Shown: positions 1-9,146 of the stretch, one piece after another
Layout: each line of letters begins with the position of its first letter
How positions within the stretch are numbered: the first letter of the stretch is position 1
From: Pycnococcus provasolii
Taxonomy: Eukaryota > Chlorophyta > Pseudoscourfieldiophyceae > Pseudoscourfieldiales > Pycnococcaceae
Length of the DNA: 64,000 bases
Assembly (NCBI GenBank): GCA_938743325.2
Contig: OW568888.1
Location: 310,001 to 374,000 of the forward strand
Direction of reading: 5' to 3'
The notes under the pieces: model-generated
What the model saw: only the letters and a program-made list of their open reading frames with translations
Database searches by the model: none
What the model was told of the DNA's origin: nothing
Made by a program: the position numbers and the translations under genes

Positions 1-621
1 ATCAGCGAGCACCAGTCACTCAATTCGACCGACTTTCTCATGGACAGCATGCTGGTAAAGGTGCAAAACGTTACCACATATTCGTTCGAAGAACTGGACC
101 AGATCAAGCGGAAGGATCATCCTTCTGGTGCACCTCGTGCAGACGATCCTACCGGTGCCCATGGCGGTGGTAATGCTGACGCTCTCGATAGGGCTGATGG
201 TGGACTTCCCGAGGTATCGTCGGAGGCTGGCTCGGCGGATACGGGAGATGACTCGAACGGAAGTGACCCTGTGTCACGAGATGAAGCGGCCGCCGAACGT
301 ATATTGGCAAAACTTGAAAAGTTTGGACAACTCTTAGACGTTGTCATGGAAACGAAGTACATCGCAGACCACGAGGAAATTATGAAGGCTGCGAAGGAAC
401 GCGAAGCGAATGCGCAGAAAATGAGCAAGCATGTCAGCGTGCAAGGCACGCGCCTGAAGCGATCGAGCACAGCCGTTAAGCCGAGCGGTGCTCCTAACGC
501 ATTCAAACGCGCACATTCCATGACTTCCTCACTTTTGAAGCTTAAGAGTGCCGGTGGTGATACGAAGGCGAAGTTGTCTACGGACACCGAGGCAGAAGCA
601 GTGGCGCAAGCTGGTGCCTGA
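1..621 (+). CDS. Unknown protein, C-terminal part (5' end outside window)
   Basis: The frame is open from the first base of the window, so the ATG at 40 is probably internal and the gene begins upstream. The visible part is low-complexity, rich in Gly, Asp, Ser and Ala, followed by a short helical stretch (about ILAKLEKFGQLLDVV) and a basic Ser/Lys tail. I recognise no domain. TGTAA, the green-algal polyadenylation signal, lies at 642-646, 21 bases after the stop, which supports this as a true gene end. The next gene converges on it from the minus strand with under 100 bases between stops. Confidence 0.55.
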   Translation: MSEHQSLNSTDFLMDSMLVKVQNVTTYSFEELDQIKRKDHPSGAPRADDPTGAHGGGNADALDRADGGLPEVSSEAGSADTGDDSNGSDPVSRDEAAAERILAKLEKFGQLLDVVMETKYIADHEEIMKAAKEREANAQKMSKHVSVQGTRLKRSSTAVKPSGAPNAFKRAHSMTSSLLKLKSAGGDTKAKLSTDTEAEAVAQAGA

Positions 622-709
622 CAACCCGCGCAACACTAGACTGTAACAAGCATGAACGTTAAATTTGGAAACCAGACGACTTTTTACAGCACTTTATTGT
701 CGCTTGGCT

Positions 710-2104
710 CTAGAAGAACTGTGGACCCACGCGTCCGAACGTGCGTCCGTATTCCGACTCGTAGAACTTCGACGGCACCACCATGCGAATTTTCGTTCCG
801 ATGCGCACGGCGCGATCTCCGTAGTAGCTCGCGTCGAAGTTCGCCTTGAAGTGCAGCTCGCGCTCTTTGAGCACGAGCGCGATCGCCTTGCGGCTTTCGA
901 TCGTCTGCTCCTCGCCGAGCTGCACGTCGCTGTCCGTGTCCATGCGCTCGACCATCAGCTTGTTGATCTCGTTGTACTTTTGCATGTACGACGCGCAGAA
1001 CGACTCGGCGTAGTGGAGGCCCTCGAGGCTCTTCACCGTCAGGTACCCGTGCCCGAGCGGGATGCTCCTCAGGTCCATGCTGGGCGTGTTGGCGATCTTC
1101 GACGCCAGCGTCGGGATCGTCTTGGCGTCGAGTGTTCCGTCGAGCAGCTTCGACACGGTGGACGTCGTGAGGAAGATGAGCTCACCAAGGCACAGCGTTC
1201 CCTCTGACAAGTTCTGCGCCATTTGCAGCTCTGTCGAGCACGTGGCAACGCGGCTGACGGCTGGGCTTCCCGGCTTGAGCGTGACGGTAATGAGCCCTTC
1301 GTCGTCCATCATCTCCGACGCCTCGTAGCTGCTCTTCGCCGCGTGGTCGAGCTCGAAGTGGAACGCGCAGTCCGTCCTCGAGATGGCGGCGTGAGCGACG
1401 AGCCTGTTGAAGTTGTATCCCGGGTGGAAGAGCGAGTCAGCCTTGACCGCGATGACGGGCCGGCTGCCGAGGTTGAAGCGTTCGATGGCCGACTTCAGGT
1501 CGTCAATGTCTCCCTTCCACTCGCCGGGCACGTACGCGCCGTTCGAGATTACATTCTCGACGGGGTAGTCGTGTCCTGACAGGTCGTCTGAGTTTGCCCA
1601 CGCCTGGAACTCCTCGAGAGCGTGGCTGTTGGTGATGACGTACACGCCCTTCTCCACGGGGTTGAGCTTCTCCACGTGCCTGCAGTGGTCGAGGAGGTCG
1701 TCGACGACAGCCTCGCCGTTGACGGGGATGAGCCCGCTCGGTATGTAGTGGTGTCCCGCGTCACCTCGAACGAGTCCTGCGTGATCCCCAAGCTCCTTTG
1801 CGTCACCTCCCATGCCAGAGGTGGTGTCACCTCTCTTGGTGAATTCGTCGGACCCTTCGACTGCGTGCGCGTGCGTGGACTTGGAGATGTCCCGCAGCAG
1901 AGGCAGGCCCCAGTCTCCCGCGAGCACGACGAGCGCCACCTCGCTATCCGGCACTTCCACTTCGTCGACCACTACGACTTCGGCTTCGCCGATGTGGAAC
2001 GACTCCTGGTTGTTGCGCGAGTACGAGCGTCCCATGCCAACGATGGCGCCACTCACGTGCGAGGACTCGTCCGCGAGGTTTCCTGCACCCGCGTGCGTGG
2101 ACAT
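710..2104 (-). CDS. Degenerate nucleotide-sugar nucleotidyltransferase-like protein
   Basis: A 464-residue protein from the ATG at 2104; the frame is open further upstream but without ATG. The segment around residues 58-73 (VVLAGDWGLPLLRDI) resembles the N-terminal loop of GT-A-fold NTP transferases such as glucose-1-phosphate thymidylyltransferases. About residues 150-260 hold VYVITNSHALEEF, a later NGAYVPGEWKGDI and HPGYNFNRLVAHA, which fit the family's Rossmann-like strands. The canonical Gly-rich loop and its Arg are not clean, so activity is doubtful. The C-terminal third is unassigned. CCCTAA lies at 2163-2169, about 60 bases upstream of the start, and TGTAA (minus strand) at 684-688, just after the stop. 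Family assignment is by eye only. Confidence 0.5.
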   Translation of the reverse strand: MSTHAGAGNLADESSHVSGAIVGMGRSYSRNNQESFHIGEAEVVVVDEVEVPDSEVALVVLAGDWGLPLLRDISKSTHAHAVEGSDEFTKRGDTTSGMGGDAKELGDHAGLVRGDAGHHYIPSGLIPVNGEAVVDDLLDHCRHVEKLNPVEKGVYVITNSHALEEFQAWANSDDLSGHDYPVENVISNGAYVPGEWKGDIDDLKSAIERFNLGSRPVIAVKADSLFHPGYNFNRLVAHAAISRTDCAFHFELDHAAKSSYEASEMMDDEGLITVTLKPGSPAVSRVATCSTELQMAQNLSEGTLCLGELIFLTTSTVSKLLDGTLDAKTIPTLASKIANTPSMDLRSIPLGHGYLTVKSLEGLHYAESFCASYMQKYNEINKLMVERMDTDSDVQLGEEQTIESRKAIALVLKERELHFKANFDASYYGDRAVRIGTKIRMVVPSKFYESEYGRTFGRVGPQFF

Positions 2105-2374
2105 GGTATGCTGATGGTGGTTGATTTGATGAAGGCAAGAGGCCGTGATGGTGGTGTGCAAGCCCTAACCTTAACAGTCTCGCGTACATACTCTCGTCAA
2201 TCGGCAGAGGAGGAGGAGCCGTGCGGTTGTGCGTCTCTCATCACAACACCTTCCCCTTCGCATGCAGGCATCACAATAACTACGCGACTTGCCGAGGTGT
2301 TATCCGTGCGGGCTGTTATTGTTAGACTATGAACCCACATCACCTTAACTAGAACTATGCATACTATCATACTG

Positions 2375-2462
2375 GACTTGCAGCACCGACTTGCCACACC
2401 GACCGACTTGCAGCACGGACTTGCAGCACCGACCGACTTGCAGCACGGACTTGCAGCACCGC
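2375..2462. repeat. GACTTGCAGCACCGA-type tandem repeat
   Basis: Imperfect copies of GACTTGCAGCACSGA recur about six times, with CCGACC spacers. A related pair of GACTTGCCGGACC units lies at 2518-2547. Confidence 0.8.
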
Positions 2463-2570
2463 ATCAGACCTTATTATTGCAACTCCGCGCAACAACTAAC
2501 TCCTCTCAAGTCTCAACGACTTGCCGGACCGACTTGCCGGACCGACTTTTTCTTGCCGCGCAGACGGCCA

Positions 2571-2735
2571 GCCAAGACGGCCAGCCAAGACGGCCAGCCA
2601 AGTCGGCCAGCCAAGTCGGCCAGCCAAGTCGGCCAGCCAAGAGCCCAAGACGGCCAGCCAAGTCGGCCAGCCAAGAGTGCCCAAGACGGCCAGCCAAGAC
2701 GGCCAGCCAAGTCGGACGGCTAAGTCGGCCAGTTA
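2571..2735. repeat. 13-bp minisatellite CGGCCAGCCAAGW
   Basis: About a dozen head-to-tail copies of a 13-base unit, CGGCCAGCCAAG followed by A or T, interrupted by two truncated units near 2640 and 2670. The last two copies are diverged. Confidence 0.9.
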
Positions 2736-3176
2736 AGACAACCCAGCAACCCTGTTTATAATAGACAACACCTTCAGCCCTTGTCTCCTCTCGCTGGTGG
2801 TCCTCTTCCCGCTGGGATCCCTCGTAGGTGGAAGCACTTCCTTCATTGTTTGTAGTATTCTCCACACAGTACATACTCTTGAAAACATGATGGTAAAATA
2901 GGCTGCCTGGCACCTAGGGGGCTGGTTGGTTGGGTCAGGGAGTCACATAACCTTAGGTGAAACGGATACATAAGGCCGAACAAAAGAAACACCTTGTGGG
3001 GGTTGGACTTGGGTTGGGTTTGGACTCCCGCGTAAATAAATGGGAATGGATCAATTGGTAATTGCGCCGTGAACAAAAACGCGAAGGGAATGGCACCGCC
3101 GGTGAATGGACGGACAACCGTTGGACAAATAAAGTGCAACTTCATTGTGGAATGAGGGATCTCAGTTATTAAACGT

Positions 3177-4964
3177 TTACGCGCACGACTCCCACCTTAC
3201 AAGCTCGTGCACCTTCCGTGCACTCCCGCTCGTATGCAGCCACTCGCGGAAAGCGCCCGCCACAGCCTCGCGCAGCGCATAGCGATTCGCCTCGTCGACG
3301 TCCGCGTTTGCGATCGCGGCGCGAACCGACGCCACCGCCTTGGCTCGCGACTCGAGTGAGTTGGCGTACTCCTTCTCAAGCGCGTAGAGAGGGGCGTTCT
3401 CCTTGCCCGGATCGGTCACGCACGCAAGGTGTGGCGTGAATGCGTCCGGCGAAATCCGGCTCGCTGCTTTCTTCAGCGCCGGAAGGCCGTTCAGCAGCAC
3501 AGCCTCCGACCACCGCGACGCAGCAGGCCGTCTCTTCGGATCCCCCGCGGCAAGCCCGCAGGAGGCGCATGATGCGGCAATCTCCTCCGCAATGACGGCG
3601 TGCGGTCCGAACGTGCACCCGAGATTCTCCCCGCACAGCAGCGGCGGCCTGCTTTCGCACGATGCGTGTATGCGTGACTCGTGCACTCCGCCACCTACCA
3701 TCAGACGCCGCGACGCGGCGTGTAGTTCGAGTCGCACGCACCGATCAGCGCGGAGGACTCCTCCCACGGCGCCGACGACGACTACGGCATCTTTGCACCT
3801 CGCGACGCTGACGTGTTCGTACGCGCCAAGCGCGTATACCGTGCAGTCTTCGCAGTCTGAGATGCGCAGCGAGGTTGCAGGTTTGCTTGGCGGCGGCACG
3901 ACGACCACCGTGCCCCGCACGCCGTTGACGTCGGAAGGTGCGGATGCTGGCGACGCTGCGGCAACTCGCCTTGCGATTGCGGATGCGACAGCCTTTGGAC
4001 TCGCGTCTTCCGCGGCGAGCACGCTTGCGAGGCACTTGCTGAGTTTTCCTCCGGCGACTGGGCGCAGGACGAGCGCGAGTCTGTCAACTTCGTGCGGCTG
4101 CACTCGTGTTTTTTCGACGCCTCCGCTGACGATGACGAGGAACGTGTGTATGTGTTTCGCGACGAATGCGCAGATCGCCGCGTCTTCCGCCTCGAGCACT
4201 TCCGCTCGTGTTCTTGCTGGCGACAGCTTGGCGTTGTTGTTGTTGTTGTCTTTGGTTGGCGACGGCGATGGCGAGTTTGCGTTCTTGGTGGGTGACGGTG
4301 TTGGCGACGACGTGGTTGTTGCGTTTGAGTTGACCCACACGTCGTCGTGCCACGCTCTGTTTTCGGGTGGTTTGTAGTGCGTTTGTATGTACAGGAACAG
4401 CGCGACGTCGAACGGTTCCGCTTCGAGAACAGGAGTATCTCCAGATGCAGCGTATGCAGTTGCGTCGGCGTTGTTCTTTGCGTTGGGCAGCACGCAGCTG
4501 AGCACGTCCATGAGCGCTTCGGCTTGGTGCATCGTAATCCCGTGAGCACCACCACCACCACCACCACTATTGTTGTTGTTGTTACTTTGATTCGTCCCCC
4601 CAGACGAAAACTTACTACTTTTCGAAGGTGCGGCTTGTAAAGATGCTGCTGAAGAAGACCCAGACGAAGAAACGGCGTGAAACGCTTGTACCAGAGCCGA
4701 CGGTGTCATCGCTCCAGAACCACCGTTAGAGTTAGAGGATGCATATTCAAACAGAACACAAGCCAATTCTGCCCAAGAAGCCGAAGCCAAAGAAGAAGCC
4801 AAAGAAGAAGCCAAAGAAGACGAAGATGAGGAGGATGACGAGGATGAGGATGACGAAGAAGAAGGTACTAACGAAGCAAAAGATCCTGGTAAGAGCGCGT
4901 GCGTGAATAATTGAAAGTTTATAGAGAGAGACATTTCAGAGGAGGAGGACGCCATTATTTCCAT
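3177..4964 (-). CDS. TBCCD1: TBCC domain-containing protein 1 (TBCCD1) homologue
   Basis: A 595-residue protein from the ATG at 4964 (a second ATG follows at 4955). It has an N-terminal region with long Ser and Asn/Gly tracts (residues about 30-160), a helical middle, then a TBCC beta-helix domain at about 365-455. That domain contains YALGAYEHVSVARCKD, VVVGAVGGVLRADRC and RPPLLCGENLGC, the pattern of TBCCD1 rather than of tubulin cofactor C or RP2. TBCCD1 is a centrosome/basal-body protein needed for organelle positioning; the Chlamydomonas homologue is ASQ2. The catalytic Arg finger of cofactor C is not obvious. The Ser-rich linker is encoded by simple repeats and is likely length-variable. 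Confidence 0.85.
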   Translation of the reverse strand: MEIMASSSSEMSLSINFQLFTHALLPGSFASLVPSSSSSSSSSSSSSSSSLASSLASSLASASWAELACVLFEYASSNSNGGSGAMTPSALVQAFHAVSSSGSSSAASLQAAPSKSSKFSSGGTNQSNNNNNSGGGGGGAHGITMHQAEALMDVLSCVLPNAKNNADATAYAASGDTPVLEAEPFDVALFLYIQTHYKPPENRAWHDDVWVNSNATTTSSPTPSPTKNANSPSPSPTKDNNNNNAKLSPARTRAEVLEAEDAAICAFVAKHIHTFLVIVSGGVEKTRVQPHEVDRLALVLRPVAGGKLSKCLASVLAAEDASPKAVASAIARRVAAASPASAPSDVNGVRGTVVVVPPPSKPATSLRISDCEDCTVYALGAYEHVSVARCKDAVVVVGAVGGVLRADRCVRLELHAASRRLMVGGGVHESRIHASCESRPPLLCGENLGCTFGPHAVIAEEIAASCASCGLAAGDPKRRPAASRWSEAVLLNGLPALKKAASRISPDAFTPHLACVTDPGKENAPLYALEKEYANSLESRAKAVASVRAAIANADVDEANRYALREAVAGAFREWLHTSGSARKVHELVRWESCA

Positions 4965-5607
4965 TTCGGGCGAGAATGGGGAGGTTTTTGGGATTCCTTC
5001 CGGGGAGGGAAAAAACAAACTCTGAAAAAAGTTTGAAAAAAGTAAAATTCAAGGGAAAGGCCGCGGCTGAAAATGGGTTCCTTGTATTATTTGGGTGCTT
5101 GGGTGGATCCCCGTTTTTCTTACCATTAACCTTAATTTTGGTTTTTAGGGAACGTTTTTGGTCCACTACCCTAGGGGAATCTGGAGAGGGGGGGGGGGAG
5201 GGGGGGGATTTTACAGGTCGGGAAGTTTGGTCGGCTATTTCGGGGTTTCGGAATGTGGTCGGGAGAATTGGTCGGGAGAATTGGTCGGGGGGTGCTTGCA
5301 GCTTGGCTGAGTTTGGTCGGTGTCTGGGAATTTAATGGGGCAACGGTGGTTCCCCCATGCCAGGGGAGATTACACAGGTCTACGTGATTTCCCACCAAGG
5401 TCCTACCCATGCCTTCTTCTCCCTTCTCCCCGATTGATTCTTCGAAGTTCGAAGGGCTCCTCAAAGGAAACCCCGAACTCGAATCCCGTCCCCCAATGGA
5501 TTTTGTTTTTATCAAACCCCGAAAATCCGGTCCTGGTTTTTCCCGTTGATTTCGGACGTTGGTTTCCGACCACCCGTTTCCCCTTTTGGCCAAACACGAT
5601 CGGCGCC
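4965..5607. promoter_or_regulatory. Divergent promoter region, TBCCD1 / unknown plastid gene
   Basis: A 640-base space between two head-to-head genes. It holds TTAACCTTAA and TTTTTAGGG stretches (about 5125-5150), a G-rich run at 5187-5209 and three GGTCGGGAGAATT-like repeats at about 5256-5292. Open frames extend back from 5608 without a convincing earlier start, and the sequence just before 5608 does not read like protein. Confidence 0.5.
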
Positions 5608-6768
5608 ATGGCGTCCGTGTCTCTCCGCACTGTGTCTGGTGGTGTTGCTTCTGCTCGTCGTCATCCTCGTCATCTTCTTCGGTCTTCCCATCCCGTGAGG
5701 AAGAACCTGCAGGTGTCCGCGTCGGGATCAGGAAATAATAATGGGGGTACTGCCCCTGGGGGTGAAGTCGACTTGTCGGAACGTCTTCGTGCGGCGGAAG
5801 AAGAAGCGCGACTTCTGCGTGAACAACTCGCCGATCAAATGGGAGGGAATCCTGCAGCTGATGATGATGATGATGAAGTGACTCCTCCGTCAGGAGCGCC
5901 GTCGTCGAAACCTGCGAAACCCGCTAACAGGATCGACGGTGTGGGACAACGAGAAACACTCGGGTTCAAAAGAAAAGATACGTTCACAGGAGGACTCGTG
6001 GAAAGCGACCTCGAAAGAGAGGGACTCCTGCTCGAAGGATGGATGACCGGGAACGGACCCAGCGAAAACATCACGGGATCACCCGGAATGAGCGACGAAG
6101 CGAAGCAGACAGTCAACAGACGTATACTGCTAGGAGCTGCCGCAATCGCAGGCTTCGCCGCGTTCGCGCTCATACCCACGGAACAGCTCGAACAAACGTC
6201 AAACGCGCCGGTGTTCATGCAACTCGAGGCGGTCGCGACGCTGCAACTCAGACTCGACGAAGCGGCGAAATTTGCTGACGACGGAAACGCCGACGGATAC
6301 CGCGCACTTCTCGAGTCCATGACGGGCAACGACGACAGAAACGCGTACACCATCCTCAAAAAGGCGGGTCTCAGGCTCGACGACGCGGCGAAGCGCGAAA
6401 GGGCACGCGTTCTGTCCATCGAAGTGCGAGACGCGCTCGACGAAGCACTGCAGTACTTCGACGCCATGGCGGCGCCGGGCGTAATCAAGGGTGCGGCGCT
6501 GCTTGCGAATGACGAACGAAGGAGGTTCGCCAAGACTGCCGCAACGTCCACCGCGGCGAAGCTCTCGGAGTTTGCACGCCTCTACGGACGCGAGGATCGC
6601 GAGGCTGGTGCCGAGAGGGCGTTGACGAAGATGGGACCGATGCAGGTTGCAACGGAGACGACGATACCTGTAGGTAGTCAGCAGGAGGGAGAGGATGGGG
6701 TGGATGGAGTGGCACCGTCACCACCACCACCACCATCACCTACACCATTGCAGCGGTTAGGCTGGTAA
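5608..6768 (+). CDS. Unknown plastid protein with transit peptide and one membrane/targeting helix
   Basis: From the ATG at 5608 (Kozak-like GCCATGG) the protein has 386 residues. Residues 1-40 are rich in Ser, Arg and Val without acids, as in a chloroplast transit peptide. A short coiled coil follows (about 52-75, with RAAEEEARLLREQLADQ), then an acidic Pro-rich linker. At about residue 172 a twin Arg precedes a hydrophobic helix (NRRILLGAAAIAGFAAFAL), resembling a thylakoid Tat-type or membrane anchor. The remaining helical domain (about 200-345) recalls the four-helix PsbQ-like folds of lumenal proteins, but only by composition. The tail is Pro-rich. I cannot name the family. Confidence 0.7.
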   Translation: MASVSLRTVSGGVASARRHPRHLLRSSHPVRKNLQVSASGSGNNNGGTAPGGEVDLSERLRAAEEEARLLREQLADQMGGNPAADDDDDEVTPPSGAPSSKPAKPANRIDGVGQRETLGFKRKDTFTGGLVESDLEREGLLLEGWMTGNGPSENITGSPGMSDEAKQTVNRRILLGAAAIAGFAAFALIPTEQLEQTSNAPVFMQLEAVATLQLRLDEAAKFADDGNADGYRALLESMTGNDDRNAYTILKKAGLRLDDAAKRERARVLSIEVRDALDEALQYFDAMAAPGVIKGAALLANDERRRFAKTAATSTAAKLSEFARLYGREDREAGAERALTKMGPMQVATETTIPVGSQQEGEDGVDGVAPSPPPPPSPTPLQRLGW

Positions 6769-6954
6769 AAAAAAAAAAGATATGGCAAGTTTCGAATTTT
6801 TTGAATTTGTTTTATTCACCCAAAAAAAATAGGATAACACCTCTTTTTGATCCCACCACACGCACACCTCAAATGCCCGGGGGCTTTCAAAGCAACATAG
6901 CTCACGACATTCAAAAGGCGGCGAGCCTCCTCCTGCACCACCAAATCACTCGTT

Positions 6955-8428
6955 TTAGCCGCTGCGGAAAGCACGATCGACGAAGCCGATGCCCCTTTGC
7001 AACTCCGGATCATCGTCAATCGCCTTAAGCTTGATCTTCATCGTCTCCTTATCCAGAATCGTAATCGTGGCGCATTCGGCGCACCGGTGCTCGACGGTGG
7101 TCGAGACAACATCCTTTTCGTCACCCCCGAAGAAGCCGTCCCATGCAAGTCCCTTGCCTGCGCCATCACCACCCGCCCAGAGGTGCGTGAATTCCGTCTC
7201 GCAGCACGGGCACTGGCCTGTCACGATCGTCGCGTCGTTCAGGCCCGTGTAGTACAAGAGGCGGTTGCCGCCGATGGCGCCGACGGCGAGCGTGAACAGG
7301 ATGCTGCCGATGGGAAGCATGCCGTCGAGGGGCAGCGAGTATCCCGCGACGTGCGCGGCGATCGGGATGAGCGCCGCGGCGCCGGTGGGGAAGAGGCTCA
7401 AGCCGGCGTACATCCACAGCACGCGGCCGACGTCATTGAAGAGTTCGTCAGAGACGCGCGTGAGCGTGCACGAAATGTTCGATGCCTTCACCTCGATGCC
7501 GAGCTTCTCCATCTCCTCCTTCATCTCCTTGTACTGCTGTTGGTCAAGCAGTTCCTGTCCCTTGACGTACAGCAGAAGCGCGGTGACATCCTTCCTCTTT
7601 CCGTCCGACCGAACACGCTGCTTGAGCTCCTCGTACTCCTCGTCGGACACCACGGGGGCACCTCGCGAGAACGAGATGGCCGCCTTGACGAACGCGATCT
7701 CGTTGCGTCGCAGCGTGGGGAAACCGCTTCCCTGCCAGCTGAGTTCGTCGCGCAGCTGGTCGTACATCTCGTCGGACAGCCGTCCGAACGCGTTCTCGTC
7801 GCGGCTTTCGTCGGGGTTGTAGTAGTCCCACAGCGCGTCAACGTACATCATCTCCAGGTCCGCGAGTCCGCATCCGTCGAGGTCGTCGATGCTGCACGAG
7901 GCGGCGGGACGCGGCGTTCCGAACGACGCGGTGTCGACGCCAGGCGCGACGGACCACCCCGTGGCGTCATCCTCGGACGATCCCAGCGAGACGGGCGAGC
8001 GGTTCGCGAGTTCGAGCGGCTGGCGTGTTGAGGGCGCCGTTCGCCTGGGCGTCCTAGTGATGTATCGTGGAGTAGAGCTGGATGTTAGTTTTGTGCGTAC
8101 GTTTGTTGGTGAAAGAAATCACAAGCAAGCAAGATGGGCAACCACCATTGTCGCATATACATATATCATCATCATCATCGAGACCACTTCAAACAAGCTT
8201 ACAGCTCAAACCAAGCCACCAAACACAAAAACAACAAAATCAAACCAAACCACCCATGGAACCGGAACCCACCCACAACCACCTAATATGAACCTAACCA
8301 ACCACCTAATATGAACACTGCACAACAAATACACAATAAGACACATACCTCCTGAAGCTCCCTCCATTGGTTTTGAAGGAGGCGATCCTCGAGTGGGTGA
8401 ACGTCTGCTGCGATGAAATAGGCGCCAT
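6955..8428 (-). CDS. PGRL1: PGRL1-like thylakoid protein (two exons)
   Basis: Exons 8428-8349 and 8077-6955 encode 400 residues. Exon 2 alone has no ATG at the protein's N-terminus. Exon 1 supplies one, ends at AG|GTATGT, and joins in frame to an acceptor preceded by CTAAC (CTAACATCCAG). The joined N-terminus is a Ser/Arg-rich transit peptide. PGRL1 hallmarks follow: a conserved Cys in AASCSIDD, the repeated helical VSDEEYEELKQR region, two membrane helices, and stromal Cys pairs CPCC and CAEC near the C-terminus. PGRL1 works with PGR5 in antimycin-sensitive cyclic electron flow from photosystem I to plastoquinone, with redox-active Cys and iron binding. CCCTAA motifs lie about 290 bases upstream. 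Confidence 0.85.
8078..8348 (-). other. Intron of the PGRL1-like gene
   Basis: 271 bases, donor AG|GTATGTG, branch-like CTAAC ending only seven bases before the CAG acceptor, phase 2. The interior contains an ATC-rich simple repeat and many stops in the gene's frame. Confidence 0.8.
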
Positions 8429-9146
8429 GGTTCCCTGCACCAAAGCTTTTGGGGATTTCGATGGGACCCGATGGGAATCCGACTCAAGAGGTGTCCACCA
8501 AACCAAAGCTGGGGACGCCCCACTGGTGTCCTCTCCCCCCCACCTGGGCACGAGGCGGATTTCCGGAAGAGCGGTCAGGAACTCCTCAGGGGCCCCACCC
8601 GACCCCTTCATCGGCCCCGAGATTGGATAGGGCTTTCTTGAAGGGCCTGAAAGAAAGCAAGGGAAGGTCCCAAAATGGGGATACCGGTTGGCTCAGGACT
8701 CCCCTATCGTAACCCTTTAACCCTAACGCCTCCCACGCTTCCCAACGCTCGGCCTGTCACACTACTACTGCAATTCACATGTGGTACTAGCAGACGTTGT
8801 CCATCTGGACATAAGAAGTAAGTGTCAAGGACATTTCTTGACTCGCGGCGGCAGTCCTGAGGAGTGACCAGTTCGTTTGTTTATTGGGTGGGGCCGTGGG
8901 GCAGATACATACATGTAACATGATGACAAAAAAATACTCACTTTCAGTTATTTCGTTTAGTATGTTACCTTAATTAAGTACTTATTATGTTGTATGATTG
9001 TGACCAGTGGTTTTCTCATCAAAAATAATAGTTGTTGGTACTATTATACTACGTGAGTCGTGAGTGAAGACTTGCTTGCAAGCTTGCTCTATCGATCGCA
9101 GTAGTAGGTAGTCAAGGCTGCCGAATTCATATTCGTTCAACGTCAG
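8429..9146. other. Intergenic region, promoter of PGRL1-like gene
   Basis: The first 300 bases hold the likely PGRL1 5' leader, with AACCCTTTAACCCTAACG at 8711-8728. Beyond 8760 the sequence turns AT-rich, with nothing recognisable before the 3' end of the next minus-strand gene. I see no RNA gene. Confidence 0.5.

Larger units (their letters stand above)
2105..3176. other. Intergenic spacer with two minisatellites
   Basis: No convincing gene lies between the nucleotidyltransferase-like gene (start 2104) and the 3' end of TBCCD1 (3177). The proximal part is the divergent promoter side of the first gene, with CCCTAACCTTAA just upstream of its start. The middle holds two short tandem arrays, listed separately. 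The distal part, 2760-3170, is ordinary unique sequence. Open frames across the arrays exist in all phases because the repeat unit is not a multiple of three, so they are not evidence of coding. Confidence 0.6.

Noticed and set aside
2357-2913. Several open frames of 60-135 codons over the minisatellites on both strands
   Set aside because: They are translations of a 13-base repeat that is open in several phases; no start, composition or homology support.
8306-8611. Minus-strand frame of 101 codons as a separate gene
   Set aside because: Its useful part (8428-8349) is better explained as exon 1 of the PGRL1-like gene; the rest is leader and intron.
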